A DNA stretch of 64,000 nt, taken from NCBI RefSeq assembly GCF_947495285.1, contig NZ_CANLXZ010000012.1, positions 1 to 64,000 of the forward strand, in the 5' to 3' direction. This document shows, in pieces, positions 27,284-36,840 of this stretch. The stretch comes from an uncultured Nonlabens sp. (GTDB lineage: Bacteria; Bacteroidota; Bacteroidia; Flavobacteriales; Flavobacteriaceae). A program made the position numbers and the translations under genes. How positions within the stretch are numbered: position 1 is the first letter of the stretch; each line of letters starts with the position of its first letter. A model generated the notes under the pieces. It had not been told where the DNA came from. It saw only the letters and a program-made list of their open reading frames with translations, and ran no database searches.

Positions 27284-27808
27284 TTTTAATTATCATTAAA
27301 TTACGTTCGTTATACATTAAATTCCATGCTGGACCTTGTCAACTATTAATACCTTTTCCCATATTTATAAGGTTCATTAATCAGAAATTAAATAATAAAC
27401 TCAAAAAAATATTTGAATTCTGTTTCATTAATATTGTGAAAAAAGATAATGCAAATGATTATAAAATTTGAAACACCTTGTATGGTAAATGTATTGATCA
27501 AATTTCATGGAGTTATTTTTTAAAATAAAATTTTAAATAACATCTCCATAAATTACAAATTTTGAAATATTGCTCATCTAATTCATTATTGATTTAACCT
27601 TCAATTAATATTATCCTCTAAAAAAAATAAATGTAAATTTATTTCGCTTGATTACAAATAATTAACCATGGAAAATTAATTTTGAAACCATAATCTGTTA
27701 TCATGAATCGATGATCGGTATCCAGGTTTTCTATAGAGTAGATGTTTATGATTGCCTTGATTTCTTAAGTAGGTGTAACAAATATTATTTTACAACTACA
27801 TATATATC
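27284..27808. other. AT-rich non-coding stretch with an imperfect inverted repeat
   Basis: No gene recognised. Positions 27507-27549 form an imperfect inverted repeat (ATGGAG...CTCCAT with AT-rich arms). Its role is unknown; it may be an old insertion end or a weak hairpin. Confidence 0.35.
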
Positions 27809-28075
27809 ATGACAAACGAAATACATTTTATAGATTTTGAGCCTCAGGTTTTAGAGAAGAAATTTTGGACAGGAAGAGTTTATGAAAATCAAAGCCAAGT
27901 TATGTTGCGATTAAATGACTGGACTAGAAAAAATTATAATAACGAGATTATAAATATAGAAACGGTGGTCGTGCCTAAACACCCTCATATAAAAAATGAT
28001 AAAAAGCAAAATAGACTAAACATGCACGGTGGTCATGTGTATATGATTCAAGTGTTACGTGTGTGGTATAAATAG
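27809..28075 (+). CDS. Small hypothetical protein upstream of menB
   Basis: An 88-residue soluble protein that I do not recognise. It has acidic and aromatic residues at the N-terminus (EIHFIDFEPQVLEKKFWTGR), a central LNDWTRKNYNNEIINIETV and a C-terminal HGGHVYMIQVLRVWY that may form strands. No signal peptide, Cys pair or membrane segment was seen. It ends 34 nt before menB, but menB has its own -7 box between them. Codon usage looks like the neighbours, so it is likely a genuine small gene. Confidence 0.6.
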   Translation: MTNEIHFIDFEPQVLEKKFWTGRVYENQSQVMLRLNDWTRKNYNNEIINIETVVVPKHPHIKNDKKQNRLNMHGGHVYMIQVLRVWYK

Positions 28076-28084
28076 GATAGACCT

Positions 28085-28092
28085 TATATTTG
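28085..28092 (+). promoter_or_regulatory. -7 box TATATTTG for menB
   Basis: TAnnTTTG match, 17 nt before the menB ATG. Confidence 0.55.
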
Positions 28093-28109
28093 TATAAAAA
28101 CTGAATCAT

Positions 28110-28949
28110 ATGTCCATAAACTGGAAAACTGCTATAGAATTTGAAGATATTACTTATAAGAAAGCTGACGGTATAGCCCGTATTGCTTTTAATAGACCAG
28201 AGGTGCGCAACGCTTTTAGACCTAAAACAGTGAGCGAGCTTATAAAGGCTTTTTATGACGCACAAGAAGATCTTTCTATAGGTGTGGTTATTCTTACTGG
28301 AGAAGGACCTTCTAAGAAAGATGGTGGATGGGCTTTTTGTAGTGGTGGCGATCAAAATGCTCGTGGGCATGATGGTTATAAAGATGACTCTGGTACTGGT
28401 AGATTAAATATTCTAGAAGTGCAACGTATGATACGTTTTATGCCTAAGGTTGTTATCTGTGCAGTACCTGGTTGGGCCGTAGGTGGAGGACATAGTTTAC
28501 ACGTAGTATGCGATATGACTATAGCTAGTAAAGAACATGGGGTATTTAAACAAACTGACACAGATGTAGCGAGTGTAGATGCAGGTTATGGTAGTGCTTA
28601 TCTAGCAAAAATGGTAGGACAAAAGAAAGCTCGAGAGATTTTCTTCTTAGGTCGCACGTATAGTGCACAAGAAGCTATGGATATGGGAATGGTAAATGCT
28701 GTCGTACCGCATGAAGAACTGGATCAAACCGCCTACGAGTGGGGACAGGAAATTCTTAAGAAATCTCCTATTGCTATAAAAATGGCAAAATTTGCTTTGA
28801 ATGCCACTGATGACGGGATGGTAGGGCAACAAGTCTTTGCAGGAGAAATGACACGTCTTATCTATATGACTGACGAGGCTAAAGAAGGTAGAGAGGCGTT
28901 CTTAGAAAAACGTGTTCCAGAATGGGGAAATGATCGTTATATCCCATAA
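28110..28949 (+). CDS. menB: 1,4-dihydroxy-2-naphthoyl-CoA synthase
   Basis: A 279-residue crotonase-fold enzyme of menaquinone biosynthesis. It closes the second ring of O-succinylbenzoyl-CoA. Oxyanion-hole and active-site motifs are AFCSGGDQNARG (near 75-86) and AVPGWAVGGGHSLHVVCDMTIA; VASVDAGYGSAYLAKMVGQK is the MenB-specific segment. The C-terminal FLEKRVPEW completes the family pattern. The other men genes are not in the window. Menaquinone is the usual quinone of this group. A terminator follows at once. Confidence 0.97.
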   Translation: MSINWKTAIEFEDITYKKADGIARIAFNRPEVRNAFRPKTVSELIKAFYDAQEDLSIGVVILTGEGPSKKDGGWAFCSGGDQNARGHDGYKDDSGTGRLNILEVQRMIRFMPKVVICAVPGWAVGGGHSLHVVCDMTIASKEHGVFKQTDTDVASVDAGYGSAYLAKMVGQKKAREIFFLGRTYSAQEAMDMGMVNAVVPHEELDQTAYEWGQEILKKSPIAIKMAKFALNATDDGMVGQQVFAGEMTRLIYMTDEAKEGREAFLEKRVPEWGNDRYIP

Positions 28950-28971
28950 TTCTATTAATAATTTTAGAACT

Positions 28972-29008
28972 AAAAAAGTGTCAATCTTAATAATTGGCAC
29001 TTTTTTAT
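28972..29008 (+). terminator. Rho-independent terminator after menB
   Basis: AAAAAAGTGTCAAT / ATTGGCACTTTTTT stem with one wobble and a T run. Confidence 0.85.
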
Positions 29009-29137
29009 TTTACGGTTAAATTGAGAGCTTTTTGTATCCTAGGTTTTAACTATATATATGGTACTTAGTTCCATGACTTTTTACTTACATTAGCACCAGA
29101 TATAGCCTACAAGTATATCTAGTTCAACCACATTCTT

Positions 29138-31555
29138 ATGGCAGATCAACAAGATGTTATTAATCAGCTTATTGAAAAATTAGCAATTCTTTCTAAAAAG
29201 CAAGAAGCTTTTAATTACGAGATATTTGAGTTAAAAACACAACTTAATCAATTACAGTCCTCTGTACTAGCTAGCAATGAGCAAGGTAAGTTAGAGGTAG
29301 AAAAACCTACTGTTACAGAAACAGATACTGTATCTAATAACCCCATGGCAGATTGGGAATTTTCTAATCAGCAACAAGAACAACATAGTCAGCCTATCTC
29401 TACTGATAATTGGGATACGGCACCCAGTAAAAAGACTGTAGATTCTAAAAAAAACATAGAGCCTAAAAAGAAATCACCACTTCAAAAATCTAATCTGGAA
29501 AAATTTATAGGAGAGAACTTATTAAATAAAATAGGTATTCTTATTACAGTTATAGGTGTAGGGATAGGCGCTAAGTATTCTATAGAAAATGATTTAATAA
29601 GTCCACTAACTAGAATTATATTAGGGTATTTATCTGCTATAGGTTTGTTCGGTTTTGGGATGAAACTAAAACAGAAATATGAATCTTATAGTGCTGTGTT
29701 AGTAAGTGGAGCGATAGTTATACTTTACTTTATTACTTTCTTTGCCTACAGTTTTTATGAACTGATACCGCAAACGGTCGCCTTTATTCTCATGCTAGTA
29801 TTTACTGGGTTTACCATAGTCGCCTCGCTTAATTATAATAAACAGATTATCGCGCATCTAGGATTGGTGGGCGCTTATGCAGTTCCATTTTTACTAAGTA
29901 ATGGTTCTGGTCAGGTAGAAATACTCTTTAGTTATATAGCAATTATAAATATAGGGATACTCATTTTAGCGTTTAAAAAATACTGGAAACCCTTGTATTA
30001 TTCTTCGTTTGCTTTTACCTGGTTCATTTTTATTTCTTGGATGATAATGGATTACCAGGATCAAGAACACTTTACTCTCGCGCTAGGGTTTTTAATTGTA
30101 TTCTTTGTTATATTCTACCTTACTTTTCTCTCTTATAAACTGGTTAAAAAAGAGGCGTTTGCAGTTCCAGATATTGTCTTATTACTCTTAAATTCTTTTG
30201 TCTTCTACGGTTTAGGATTTGCTATCTTAAGTAATAATGAAACTGGTGCATCATATTTAGGTCTATTTACATTGTGTAATGCGGTGGTACACTTTGTAGT
30301 TGCAACAGTCATTTATAAACAGAAGAAAAGCGATAGGAAATTGTTTTATCTAGCCACAGCATTAGTACTTGCCTTTATATCTATTGCCATACCGGTGCAG
30401 CTAGACGGTAACTGGGTGACTTTATTATGGACGGCACAAGCAGTATTGCTATTCTGGTTAGGCACCTCAAAGAAAATTGAGATTTATGAAAAGCTATCTT
30501 ATGCCATTATGCTATTGGCAACTTTAAGCCTATTTCAAGATTGGGATAATGATTATAATATTTATGATATAGATTCTTATAGCGATATCACTCCTTTGTT
30601 GAATATAAGTTTTATGAGTTCTATGTTATTTGTAGCAGCACTAGGATTTATAGTTTATCTTCAAAGGAAAGAAACTTTTGTATCGGCACTTTCTAAAGAC
30701 GGTATTTTTTATAAAATGGTTATGTATGCCATACCGTCTGTTTTAATTTTTACGTTGTACTGTGCATTTAGACTAGAAATAGAATTTTACTTTGATCAAT
30801 GGTATAATATTTCTCGAGTCCAGTTACCTGAAGGATCTAGCCCTTATGCGAGTGATGTCTATGATTCTAGTATCAAGGATTTCAAATCTATCTGGATAAT
30901 TAATTACACATTCTTATTTATAAGTTTATTATCTTATTTTAATTACAAGAAAATTAAGAACACGGTTCTAGAAAAGGCTGGGTTAATATTTACGGTATTA
31001 ACTCTCTTCATCTTCCTAGTACAAGGCCTTTATGAAATGAGTAATTTAAGAGAAGCCTATCTATCCACATCAGAATATTACAATAGAGGTGTTTTCTATC
31101 TTCTAATACGTTATGTATCGTACGTATTTGTTGCTTTTGCAATGCTCACTTTATATCGATTTATAAAGAAGCCAGGAATAGCCAAAGGCTTTAAAATCGC
31201 CTATGATCTTATTCTACATATAAGTATAGTATGGATAATAAGTAGTGAGTTAATACACTGGCTCGATATAGCAGGTGCAACAGATGCTTATAAATTAGGA
31301 CTAAGTATATTATGGGGTGTGTACTCTTTCTTACTCATAGGTTTTGGAATTTTAAAAAACAAACCTTATTTAAGAATAGGAGGCATGGGATTATTCGGTG
31401 TGACATTGATAAAACTATTCTTCTATGACATCGCACATTTAAACACCATTTCAAAAACCATAGTATTTGTATCTCTAGGAGTATTGCTTTTAATTATCTC
31501 ATTCCTTTACAATAAATACAAGAACCAAATCAATTATAATGAAAAGGAAGATTAA
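29138..31555 (+). CDS. DUF2339 multi-pass membrane protein
   Basis: An 805-residue protein. Residues 5-45 form a coiled coil (KLAILSKKQEAFNYEIFELK). A low-complexity polar linker follows (about 50-120, rich in Gln, Ser and Lys). Then comes ENLLNKIGILITVIGVGIGA, the DUF2339 entry helix, and about twenty further hydrophobic segments to the end. The function is unknown. It overlaps the next gene by 17 nt, and this DUF2339-DUF3999 pairing recurs in Bacteroidota, suggesting a two-protein envelope complex. Confidence 0.85.
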   Translation: MADQQDVINQLIEKLAILSKKQEAFNYEIFELKTQLNQLQSSVLASNEQGKLEVEKPTVTETDTVSNNPMADWEFSNQQQEQHSQPISTDNWDTAPSKKTVDSKKNIEPKKKSPLQKSNLEKFIGENLLNKIGILITVIGVGIGAKYSIENDLISPLTRIILGYLSAIGLFGFGMKLKQKYESYSAVLVSGAIVILYFITFFAYSFYELIPQTVAFILMLVFTGFTIVASLNYNKQIIAHLGLVGAYAVPFLLSNGSGQVEILFSYIAIINIGILILAFKKYWKPLYYSSFAFTWFIFISWMIMDYQDQEHFTLALGFLIVFFVIFYLTFLSYKLVKKEAFAVPDIVLLLLNSFVFYGLGFAILSNNETGASYLGLFTLCNAVVHFVVATVIYKQKKSDRKLFYLATALVLAFISIAIPVQLDGNWVTLLWTAQAVLLFWLGTSKKIEIYEKLSYAIMLLATLSLFQDWDNDYNIYDIDSYSDITPLLNISFMSSMLFVAALGFIVYLQRKETFVSALSKDGIFYKMVMYAIPSVLIFTLYCAFRLEIEFYFDQWYNISRVQLPEGSSPYASDVYDSSIKDFKSIWIINYTFLFISLLSYFNYKKIKNTVLEKAGLIFTVLTLFIFLVQGLYEMSNLREAYLSTSEYYNRGVFYLLIRYVSYVFVAFAMLTLYRFIKKPGIAKGFKIAYDLILHISIVWIISSELIHWLDIAGATDAYKLGLSILWGVYSFLLIGFGILKNKPYLRIGGMGLFGVTLIKLFFYDIAHLNTISKTIVFVSLGVLLLIISFLYNKYKNQINYNEKED

Positions 31556-32783
31556 ACTTTTTACTGTTTTAACGCTGTTAGTTAGCGTTATATCATTTGC
31601 TCAATTAAAAGAGTACAATTATAAGAGGTCTCTAGATCCTGTAAAAGAAGATTGGCATTCCATTACTGTACCAGATGATGTATTTAGTAAGGTATCTCCA
31701 TCTTTAAATGATATGAGAATTTATGGAATATCTACATCGCTAGATACTATCGAGGTGCCTTATATTTTAAAGATTCATAAAGAAAAGGCCATTTCTCAAA
31801 AACACCCTTTTGAGATTATAAATACCTCAAAAACTGATAAAGGCTTTTATTTTACCTTTAGGTTAGACGCACCGACTAGCATTAATAATATACAGTTGTC
31901 ATTTAAGGATACTAACTTTGACTGGAAGGTAAATCTAGAAGGTAGTCATGACCTTAAACAGTGGTTTACGATTCTAGAAAATTATAGAATACTAGACATT
32001 CATAACACGACCTCTGTGTATACGTTTACAGATTTAGTTTTACCAGAATCTAGTTATCGATATTTCCGTGTGTTAGTGAGAAGTGATCAACAGCCTGTGT
32101 TAGAATATGCTTTAATCTCTATGGATAAGCTCATAGATGGTGATGTAGTAAAGCATCGTGTTAAAACTATGAAACTTAAGGAGGATAAGAGTACAAAGTC
32201 GAGTGTGTTTGAATTTGAGTTAGAAAATAAAGTTCCTGTAAGTAGCATTAAACTTCATGTAGATGCGAATTATGATTACTTCAGAACGATCAATATATCT
32301 TACCTATCTGACAGTATTCATACAGAAAAAGGGTGGAGATATAACTACCGCAACATAAGCACAGCGACTCTTAATTCATTAGAATCTAATGATTTTAAGA
32401 TTAATAAAACGATCGCTCAAAAATTTAGAATATCTGTTTTAAATGGCGATAATCAATCGCTAGACATTACATCAGTGGCTGTAAAAGGTTATAAACATGA
32501 ATTAATAGCTAGGTTTACCCAGCCAGCAGACTATGTACTCGCTTATGGGAATGAGGCCGGTTACCGACCTAATTATGACATACGGAAATTTAAAAACACC
32601 ATTCCTGCTCAGTTAACTAGTTTAGGATTAGGTGAAGAAGTGACTATTGATAAAATAAAGCCCACTGAAGTGTCACCTTTATTTGAAAACGAATGGTGGC
32701 TTTGGGTGGTTATGGGAATTGTTATTACTTTATTAGCTGGTTTTACTTTTAAGATGTTGAGTAATACTAACGATAAGAATTAA
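31539..32783 (+). CDS. DUF3999 family exported membrane-anchored protein
   Basis: A 414-residue protein with an N-terminal signal peptide (cleavage near SFAQ), a periplasmic beta-rich body and one C-terminal helix near 385-405 (WWLWVVMGIVITLLAGF). The pattern YNYKRSLDPVKEDWHSITVP and DMRIYGISTSLDTIEVPYIL is that of the DUF3999 partner of DUF2339. The start at 31539 overlaps the end of DUF2339, so translation is coupled. A palindromic element lies 27 nt after the stop, between this gene and the convergent SDR gene. Confidence 0.75.
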   Translation: MKRKIKLFTVLTLLVSVISFAQLKEYNYKRSLDPVKEDWHSITVPDDVFSKVSPSLNDMRIYGISTSLDTIEVPYILKIHKEKAISQKHPFEIINTSKTDKGFYFTFRLDAPTSINNIQLSFKDTNFDWKVNLEGSHDLKQWFTILENYRILDIHNTTSVYTFTDLVLPESSYRYFRVLVRSDQQPVLEYALISMDKLIDGDVVKHRVKTMKLKEDKSTKSSVFEFELENKVPVSSIKLHVDANYDYFRTINISYLSDSIHTEKGWRYNYRNISTATLNSLESNDFKINKTIAQKFRISVLNGDNQSLDITSVAVKGYKHELIARFTQPADYVLAYGNEAGYRPNYDIRKFKNTIPAQLTSLGLGEEVTIDKIKPTEVSPLFENEWWLWVVMGIVITLLAGFTFKMLSNTNDKN

Positions 32784-32809
32784 GAATAGAGTAGTGTTTG
32801 TATAAATTC

Positions 32810-32825
32810 CGCTTTCGCGAAAGCG
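32810..32825. repeat. Palindromic element CGCTTTCGCGAAAGCG
   Basis: Exact copy between two convergent genes. Symmetry extends to TTC/GAA (32807-32828). Confidence 0.9.
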
Positions 32826-32854
32826 GAACTAAAATAAATCTTCTTTAAAATACT

Positions 32855-33670
32855 TTAAAGAGTAACACTACTTTCTACTACATCTTCTATGGTAAGTTGA
32901 AGATGTTTAGGAAGTAAATTATCCTTAGGTAATACAGCTAGATGTCTATCTTCATTAGAATCAAAAACTTGCTTTAATAAAGGGCGAGAGGTGCCTAGTT
33001 GTTCACAAATATCACTAATTAAATCTACATGGTGTATGAGATTGCGACTACCTAAATGAAAAATACCGCGACGGCGTCTGTTAATAATGTAATGGAGTTG
33101 CTGTACTAATTTTTTAATATGTGTAGCGTTAATGACTACATTAGGAAAGACCTCTATTGCTTCATTTTTTTTAAGCTGATCTTTGATCTCATTAAGACGT
33201 GGTGAGCCCGTACCATAAATCATAGGGATTCTACAAATGACGTATTTAGAAACAGGTTTTCTAAGCAATTCATTTTCGATTCTTATTTTAAAACGACCAT
33301 AAACACTTTCTGATAGTGTTTTATCGTACTCATAACTTGGGTAGTTAGTAAAACGGTCAAAAACGTTTGCACTAGATAAAAAAATGACCTTGCAATCTCG
33401 ATTATCTATGTAGTCAGATATCTCAAAATGCATTCTTAAAAGACTATTCACATTACCTCTTACGGCGGTTACTATAAATTTAGGTTTTAAATTATCCAGT
33501 AGTAGGTGTAGACTTTCTAATTCATAATCAAATTGATGAAAATGCTTGTTTTTTTTAAAGACTTTACTATCTGTTTTATAGGTAGCATGTACATCAAAAA
33601 AAGGCGCAAGCTCTTTATAAAGGGCATTTCCTATAAAGCCGCTTCCGCCTAGTATTAAGATTCTATTCAA
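32855..33670 (-). CDS. NAD(P)-dependent sugar epimerase/reductase (RmlD/extended SDR-like)
   Basis: A 271-residue protein. The N-terminal GGSGFIG (8-14) is the nucleotide-binding loop of extended SDRs, followed by FLSSANVFD (the Ser region) and YGRFK, a Tyr-x-x-x-Lys active site. The C-terminal part with VVINATHIKKLVQQLHYII and GIFHLGSRNLI is typical of RmlD-like dTDP-rhamnose reductases. The substrate is probably a nucleotide sugar, not determined. It starts 11 nt after gcvT and so is in the same transcript, an odd pairing of functions. Confidence 0.8.
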   Translation of the reverse strand: MNRILILGGSGFIGNALYKELAPFFDVHATYKTDSKVFKKNKHFHQFDYELESLHLLLDNLKPKFIVTAVRGNVNSLLRMHFEISDYIDNRDCKVIFLSSANVFDRFTNYPSYEYDKTLSESVYGRFKIRIENELLRKPVSKYVICRIPMIYGTGSPRLNEIKDQLKKNEAIEVFPNVVINATHIKKLVQQLHYIINRRRRGIFHLGSRNLIHHVDLISDICEQLGTSRPLLKQVFDSNEDRHLAVLPKDNLLPKHLQLTIEDVVESSVTL

Positions 33671-33681
33671 AAACGTAAGTT

Positions 33682-34764
33682 TTACTTTTTATAAAAAGGT
33701 AGTTTTACCACTGTGGCAGGTACTAACTTTTTTCTAATTTGTATGTGTATTTTACTACCAGGAGTTGCAAAGATAGGTGGTACATAACCCATTCCTATTC
33801 CTATTCCCATAGATGGAGACATAGTACCACTGGTAACCATACCTAAATCTTGCTGGCTACTATCTTTAATTTCATAACCACCACGAGGTATAGCACGCTC
33901 GTCCATTTTAAAGGCTATTAATTTTCTATCTACACCTTTTTCTTTGTGTTCTAATAACTGCTCGTGGTTTACAAAATCTTTAGTAAATTTTGTAACCCAT
34001 CCTAGTCCAGCCTCGTATGGAGAAGTGGTTTCGTCTATATCATTTCCATAAAGGCAGTAACCCATTTCTAATCTTAGGGTGTCACGTGCAGCAAGACCTA
34101 TAGGTTTAATACCATATGGAGACCCAGCTTCAAAAACCTTATTCCAGATTTGTTCTACCTCTTTGTTTTTACAATATATCTCAAAACCACCAGAGCCTGT
34201 ATAACCAGTAGCACTAATAATTACGTTTTCTATACCTGCAAAGTCAGATACTTCAAAATGATAAAATTTAATAGCACTTAAATCTATAGAAGTAAGCGAT
34301 TGCATTGCCTCTACGGCTTTAGGGCCTTGAATAGCAAGAAGTGAATAATCTTCAGAAAGATTTTTCATGTCTGCATTCATAGTATTATGAGCGCTTATGT
34401 GTTCCCAGTCTTTATCAATATTAGACGCATTAACTACTAGTAAATATTGCTCTTCTTTTATTTTATAAACGATCATGTCATCTACTATACCGCCAGTAGC
34501 GTTAGGTAAATAACTATATTGAGCTCTTCCTACTGTAAGTTTAGACGCGTCGTTAGAAGATACTTTTTGAACTAGATTTAACGCTTCTGGTCCAGAAATT
34601 AAAAACTCTCCCATGTGAGAAACGTCAAAAACACCCACGTTATCTCTAACAGTCTGGTGTTCTATATTTACACCTTCATATTGAACAGGCATATTATATC
34701 CAGCAAAAGGAACCATCTTTGCACCTAATGATTCATGTATAGCGGTAAGCGCGGTATTTTTCAT
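33682..34764 (-). CDS. gcvT: Glycine cleavage system T protein (aminomethyltransferase)
   Basis: A 360-residue, tetrahydrofolate-dependent enzyme that takes the aminomethyl group from the lipoyl H protein, yielding methylene-THF and ammonia. Motifs seen are VPFAGYNMPVQY, VFDVSHMGEF (near 46-55), YSLLAIQGPKA, TGYTGSGGFEIYC and LRLEMGYCLYGNDID. The length is normal. A promoter box lies 20 nt upstream. The H and P protein genes are not in the window. The SDR gene follows after 11 nt. Confidence 0.96.
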   Translation of the reverse strand: MKNTALTAIHESLGAKMVPFAGYNMPVQYEGVNIEHQTVRDNVGVFDVSHMGEFLISGPEALNLVQKVSSNDASKLTVGRAQYSYLPNATGGIVDDMIVYKIKEEQYLLVVNASNIDKDWEHISAHNTMNADMKNLSEDYSLLAIQGPKAVEAMQSLTSIDLSAIKFYHFEVSDFAGIENVIISATGYTGSGGFEIYCKNKEVEQIWNKVFEAGSPYGIKPIGLAARDTLRLEMGYCLYGNDIDETTSPYEAGLGWVTKFTKDFVNHEQLLEHKEKGVDRKLIAFKMDERAIPRGGYEIKDSSQQDLGMVTSGTMSPSMGIGIGMGYVPPIFATPGSKIHIQIRKKLVPATVVKLPFYKK

Positions 34765-34783
34765 ATTCTAATTTTTGCGAGTT

Positions 34784-34791
34784 CAAATGTA
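34784..34791 (-). promoter_or_regulatory. -7 box TACATTTG for gcvT
   Basis: TAnnTTTG match on the minus strand, 19 nt before the gcvT ATG. Confidence 0.55.
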
Positions 34792-34911
34792 TAGATTTCT
34801 CCTTTAAATAGCACACCTTTTTAGATTCTGAAAATGCTAACTAATTCACAATTCTAATTAAATAGCTTTACGCTCGATTTTCTTAACTTGCAGATTCATA
34901 AAATTGATACT

Positions 34912-36450
34912 TTGAAAATTCTAAGCGCACAACAACTGGCAGAAGCTGATCTGTCCACGATTAATAAACAACAAATTTCTAGTAACGACTTAATGGAACG
35001 TGTGGCGACACTCGTTTTTGAGAGATTGCATCAACGATTAAATGGCGCACCAGTGCCTGTAAAGATATTTTGTGGTATAGGAAATAACGGCGGTGATGGT
35101 CTCGCTATAGCTAGACACATGATACAACATGGTTACCATGTAAAAGTTTATGTCACTAATTGTAGTAAAAAAAGGTCCCCAGACTTTTTAGTAAACTATG
35201 ACCGTATTAAAGACGTGACTAATGAGTGGCCGGTGCTATTAAGCTGTAAAGAAGATTTTCCAGAAATCACACCTCAGGATTTTATTATAGATGCCATCTT
35301 TGGTACAGGTATTAATAGACCTGTAGATGGCTGGATGGCAGATTTAATAGTTTATTTAAATAGTGTCAAGGCATTTAAAGTCGCTATCGATATGCCTAGT
35401 GGTCTTTATGCAAATACAGCCCATAAAACTGATGATGCTATTTTAAAGGCAGACCATACCTTTACTTTTCAAACCCCTAAATTATCTTTTTTCCTTCCAG
35501 AAACAGGTCATTATGCCGGTACGTTTGAGATAATTAATATAGGATTAGATCCTGAATATTTAATGGCTGCAGTACCGCTAGCCCAATTAATTACTAGAGA
35601 GTCTGCTCAAAATATGTATCAACCGCGAGAGAAATTTTCTTATAAAGGCGATTATGGTCACGTCATAACATTTGCTGGTAGTAAAGGAAAGATGGGTGCC
35701 GCTGTACTTTGTTCTGGGGCAGCCATAAATGCAGGAGCAGGTAAAGTGACTGCCTACATTCCAGAAGATGGTAATTTTATAATGCAATCTTCTTTACCAG
35801 AGGTTATGACCGTAGTAAGTGACGGTGACGATTATATAACCGATTTTAATAACCCTATTAAGAATGCAGTTTTATGCATAGGTCCTGGAATAGGTGTGGA
35901 GAAGGATACGTGTTCCGCTTTTGCGAAAGCGGTAAAAGAACAATCTACTCCTATAGTTATAGATGCAGACGGAATTCAAATTCTAGCAAAGCACCCAGAA
36001 TTATTAGAGCATATACCTAAAGATTCTATTTTAACTCCTCACGATGGCGAGCTTAAGGAGTTGATAGGTGAGTGGGAAAATAGTCATACAAAATTAGAAA
36101 AAGCACAAGAATTTTCTAAGAAAAACAACGTGATTCTTGTATTAAAAGGGGCGCATACTATTACTATAGCAGGTTCTGATCAGTACGTTAACAGTACTGG
36201 TAATCCTGGAATGGCAACAGCTGGTAGTGGAGATGTGCTGAGTGGTATTATAGCATCATTTCTCGCACAAGGATATGACCCACTTACCGCCGCTGTATTT
36301 TCTGTTTACTTACATGGCGCAAGTGGTGATCTAGCATCACAAACCTATGCCCATGAAGGTCTTAAGGCTTCTATCATATCTAATTTTATAGGGTCTAGTA
36401 TACTACAGCTATTTAGAAATCCCGACCAAGAACAACAGGCGCAACCATAG
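34912..36450 (+). CDS. nnr: Bifunctional NAD(P)H-hydrate epimerase / ADP-dependent NAD(P)H-hydrate dehydratase
   Basis: A two-domain repair enzyme for damaged NADHX/NADPHX. The N-terminal epimerase (YjeF_N, about 1-215) has CGIGNNGGDGLAIAR. The C-terminal ADP-dependent dehydratase (about 230-505) has GHVITFAGSKGKMGAAVL, VIDADGIQIL, LTPHDGELKEL and the GNPGMATAGSGDVLSG motif. I place the start at TTG 34912 (reads M-KILSAQQLAEAD), which fits family N-termini; a TTG at 34888 would add eight residues. Residues 336-340 (AFAKA) are encoded by a one-mismatch copy of the palindrome, in a loop before the conserved Asp-Ala-Asp-Gly. Confidence 0.93.
   Translation: MKILSAQQLAEADLSTINKQQISSNDLMERVATLVFERLHQRLNGAPVPVKIFCGIGNNGGDGLAIARHMIQHGYHVKVYVTNCSKKRSPDFLVNYDRIKDVTNEWPVLLSCKEDFPEITPQDFIIDAIFGTGINRPVDGWMADLIVYLNSVKAFKVAIDMPSGLYANTAHKTDDAILKADHTFTFQTPKLSFFLPETGHYAGTFEIINIGLDPEYLMAAVPLAQLITRESAQNMYQPREKFSYKGDYGHVITFAGSKGKMGAAVLCSGAAINAGAGKVTAYIPEDGNFIMQSSLPEVMTVVSDGDDYITDFNNPIKNAVLCIGPGIGVEKDTCSAFAKAVKEQSTPIVIDADGIQILAKHPELLEHIPKDSILTPHDGELKELIGEWENSHTKLEKAQEFSKKNNVILVLKGAHTITIAGSDQYVNSTGNPGMATAGSGDVLSGIIASFLAQGYDPLTAAVFSVYLHGASGDLASQTYAHEGLKASIISNFIGSSILQLFRNPDQEQQAQP
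35916..35931. repeat. Palindromic element, one mismatch, inside nnr
   Basis: CGCTTTTGCGAAAGCG. It is read in frame as AFAKA (residues 336-340). Confidence 0.85.
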
Positions 36451-36495
36451 AGTTAAACTGTTTGTTCCATATTGCAGTAGTTTAAACAGCCCATC

Positions 36496-36681
36496 ATGAC
36501 CCACTGAATTTCTTCAAAACATTTAAGTTTAAAAGATCTAAAGCACATCATAGATAATGTTACAGCTCTATAGCTATCAGATAACGCTGCGCGAGCCATA
36601 AAGGATCGTAGAGATTATCTAGATAAAAACTTTGATGATACAGATCGCAAAACCACTTATATAAATGAGTTGGAAATTTAA
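36496..36681 (+). pseudogene. Fossil N-terminus of a histidine/aromatic ammonia-lyase (hutH-like)
   Basis: One continuous frame with two internal stops: MTH-stop-ISSKHLSLKDLKHIIDN, then L-stop-LSDNAARAIKDRRDYLDKN, then DDTDRKTTYIN. It resembles the first about 60 residues of flavobacterial histidine ammonia-lyase-like proteins (S-L-x-x-L...LSDxAxxxIxxxRxYLD...YGIN). After YIN the similarity ends, so the active-site region with the Ala-Ser-Gly cofactor is absent. No full-length lyase lies beside it. The identification is from family memory. Confidence 0.5.
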
Positions 36682-36776
36682 TATAGAATTTTTCCAATAA
36701 TTTTGCTCGCTGAGTTCAACTCATAAGTGCAACTATAGTATTTTTTATGGATAAAAGTCTTAATACAGTAGGTTAT
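36682..36776. other. Non-coding gap before the clpC terminator
   Basis: No gene, repeat or RNA recognised. Together with 36451-36495 it is the rest of the nnr-clpC gap. Confidence 0.4.
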
Positions 36777-36820
36777 AAAAAAAAAAACGAGTCTTAGGAA
36801 ATGCATCTCAAGACTCGTTT
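36777..36820 (-). terminator. Rho-independent terminator after clpC
   Basis: AAACGAGTCTT / AAGACTCGTTT stem (36785-36795 and 36810-36820) with a T run on the minus strand. Confidence 0.85.
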
Positions 36821-36840
36821 AAATGAATTAATTTTAAATA

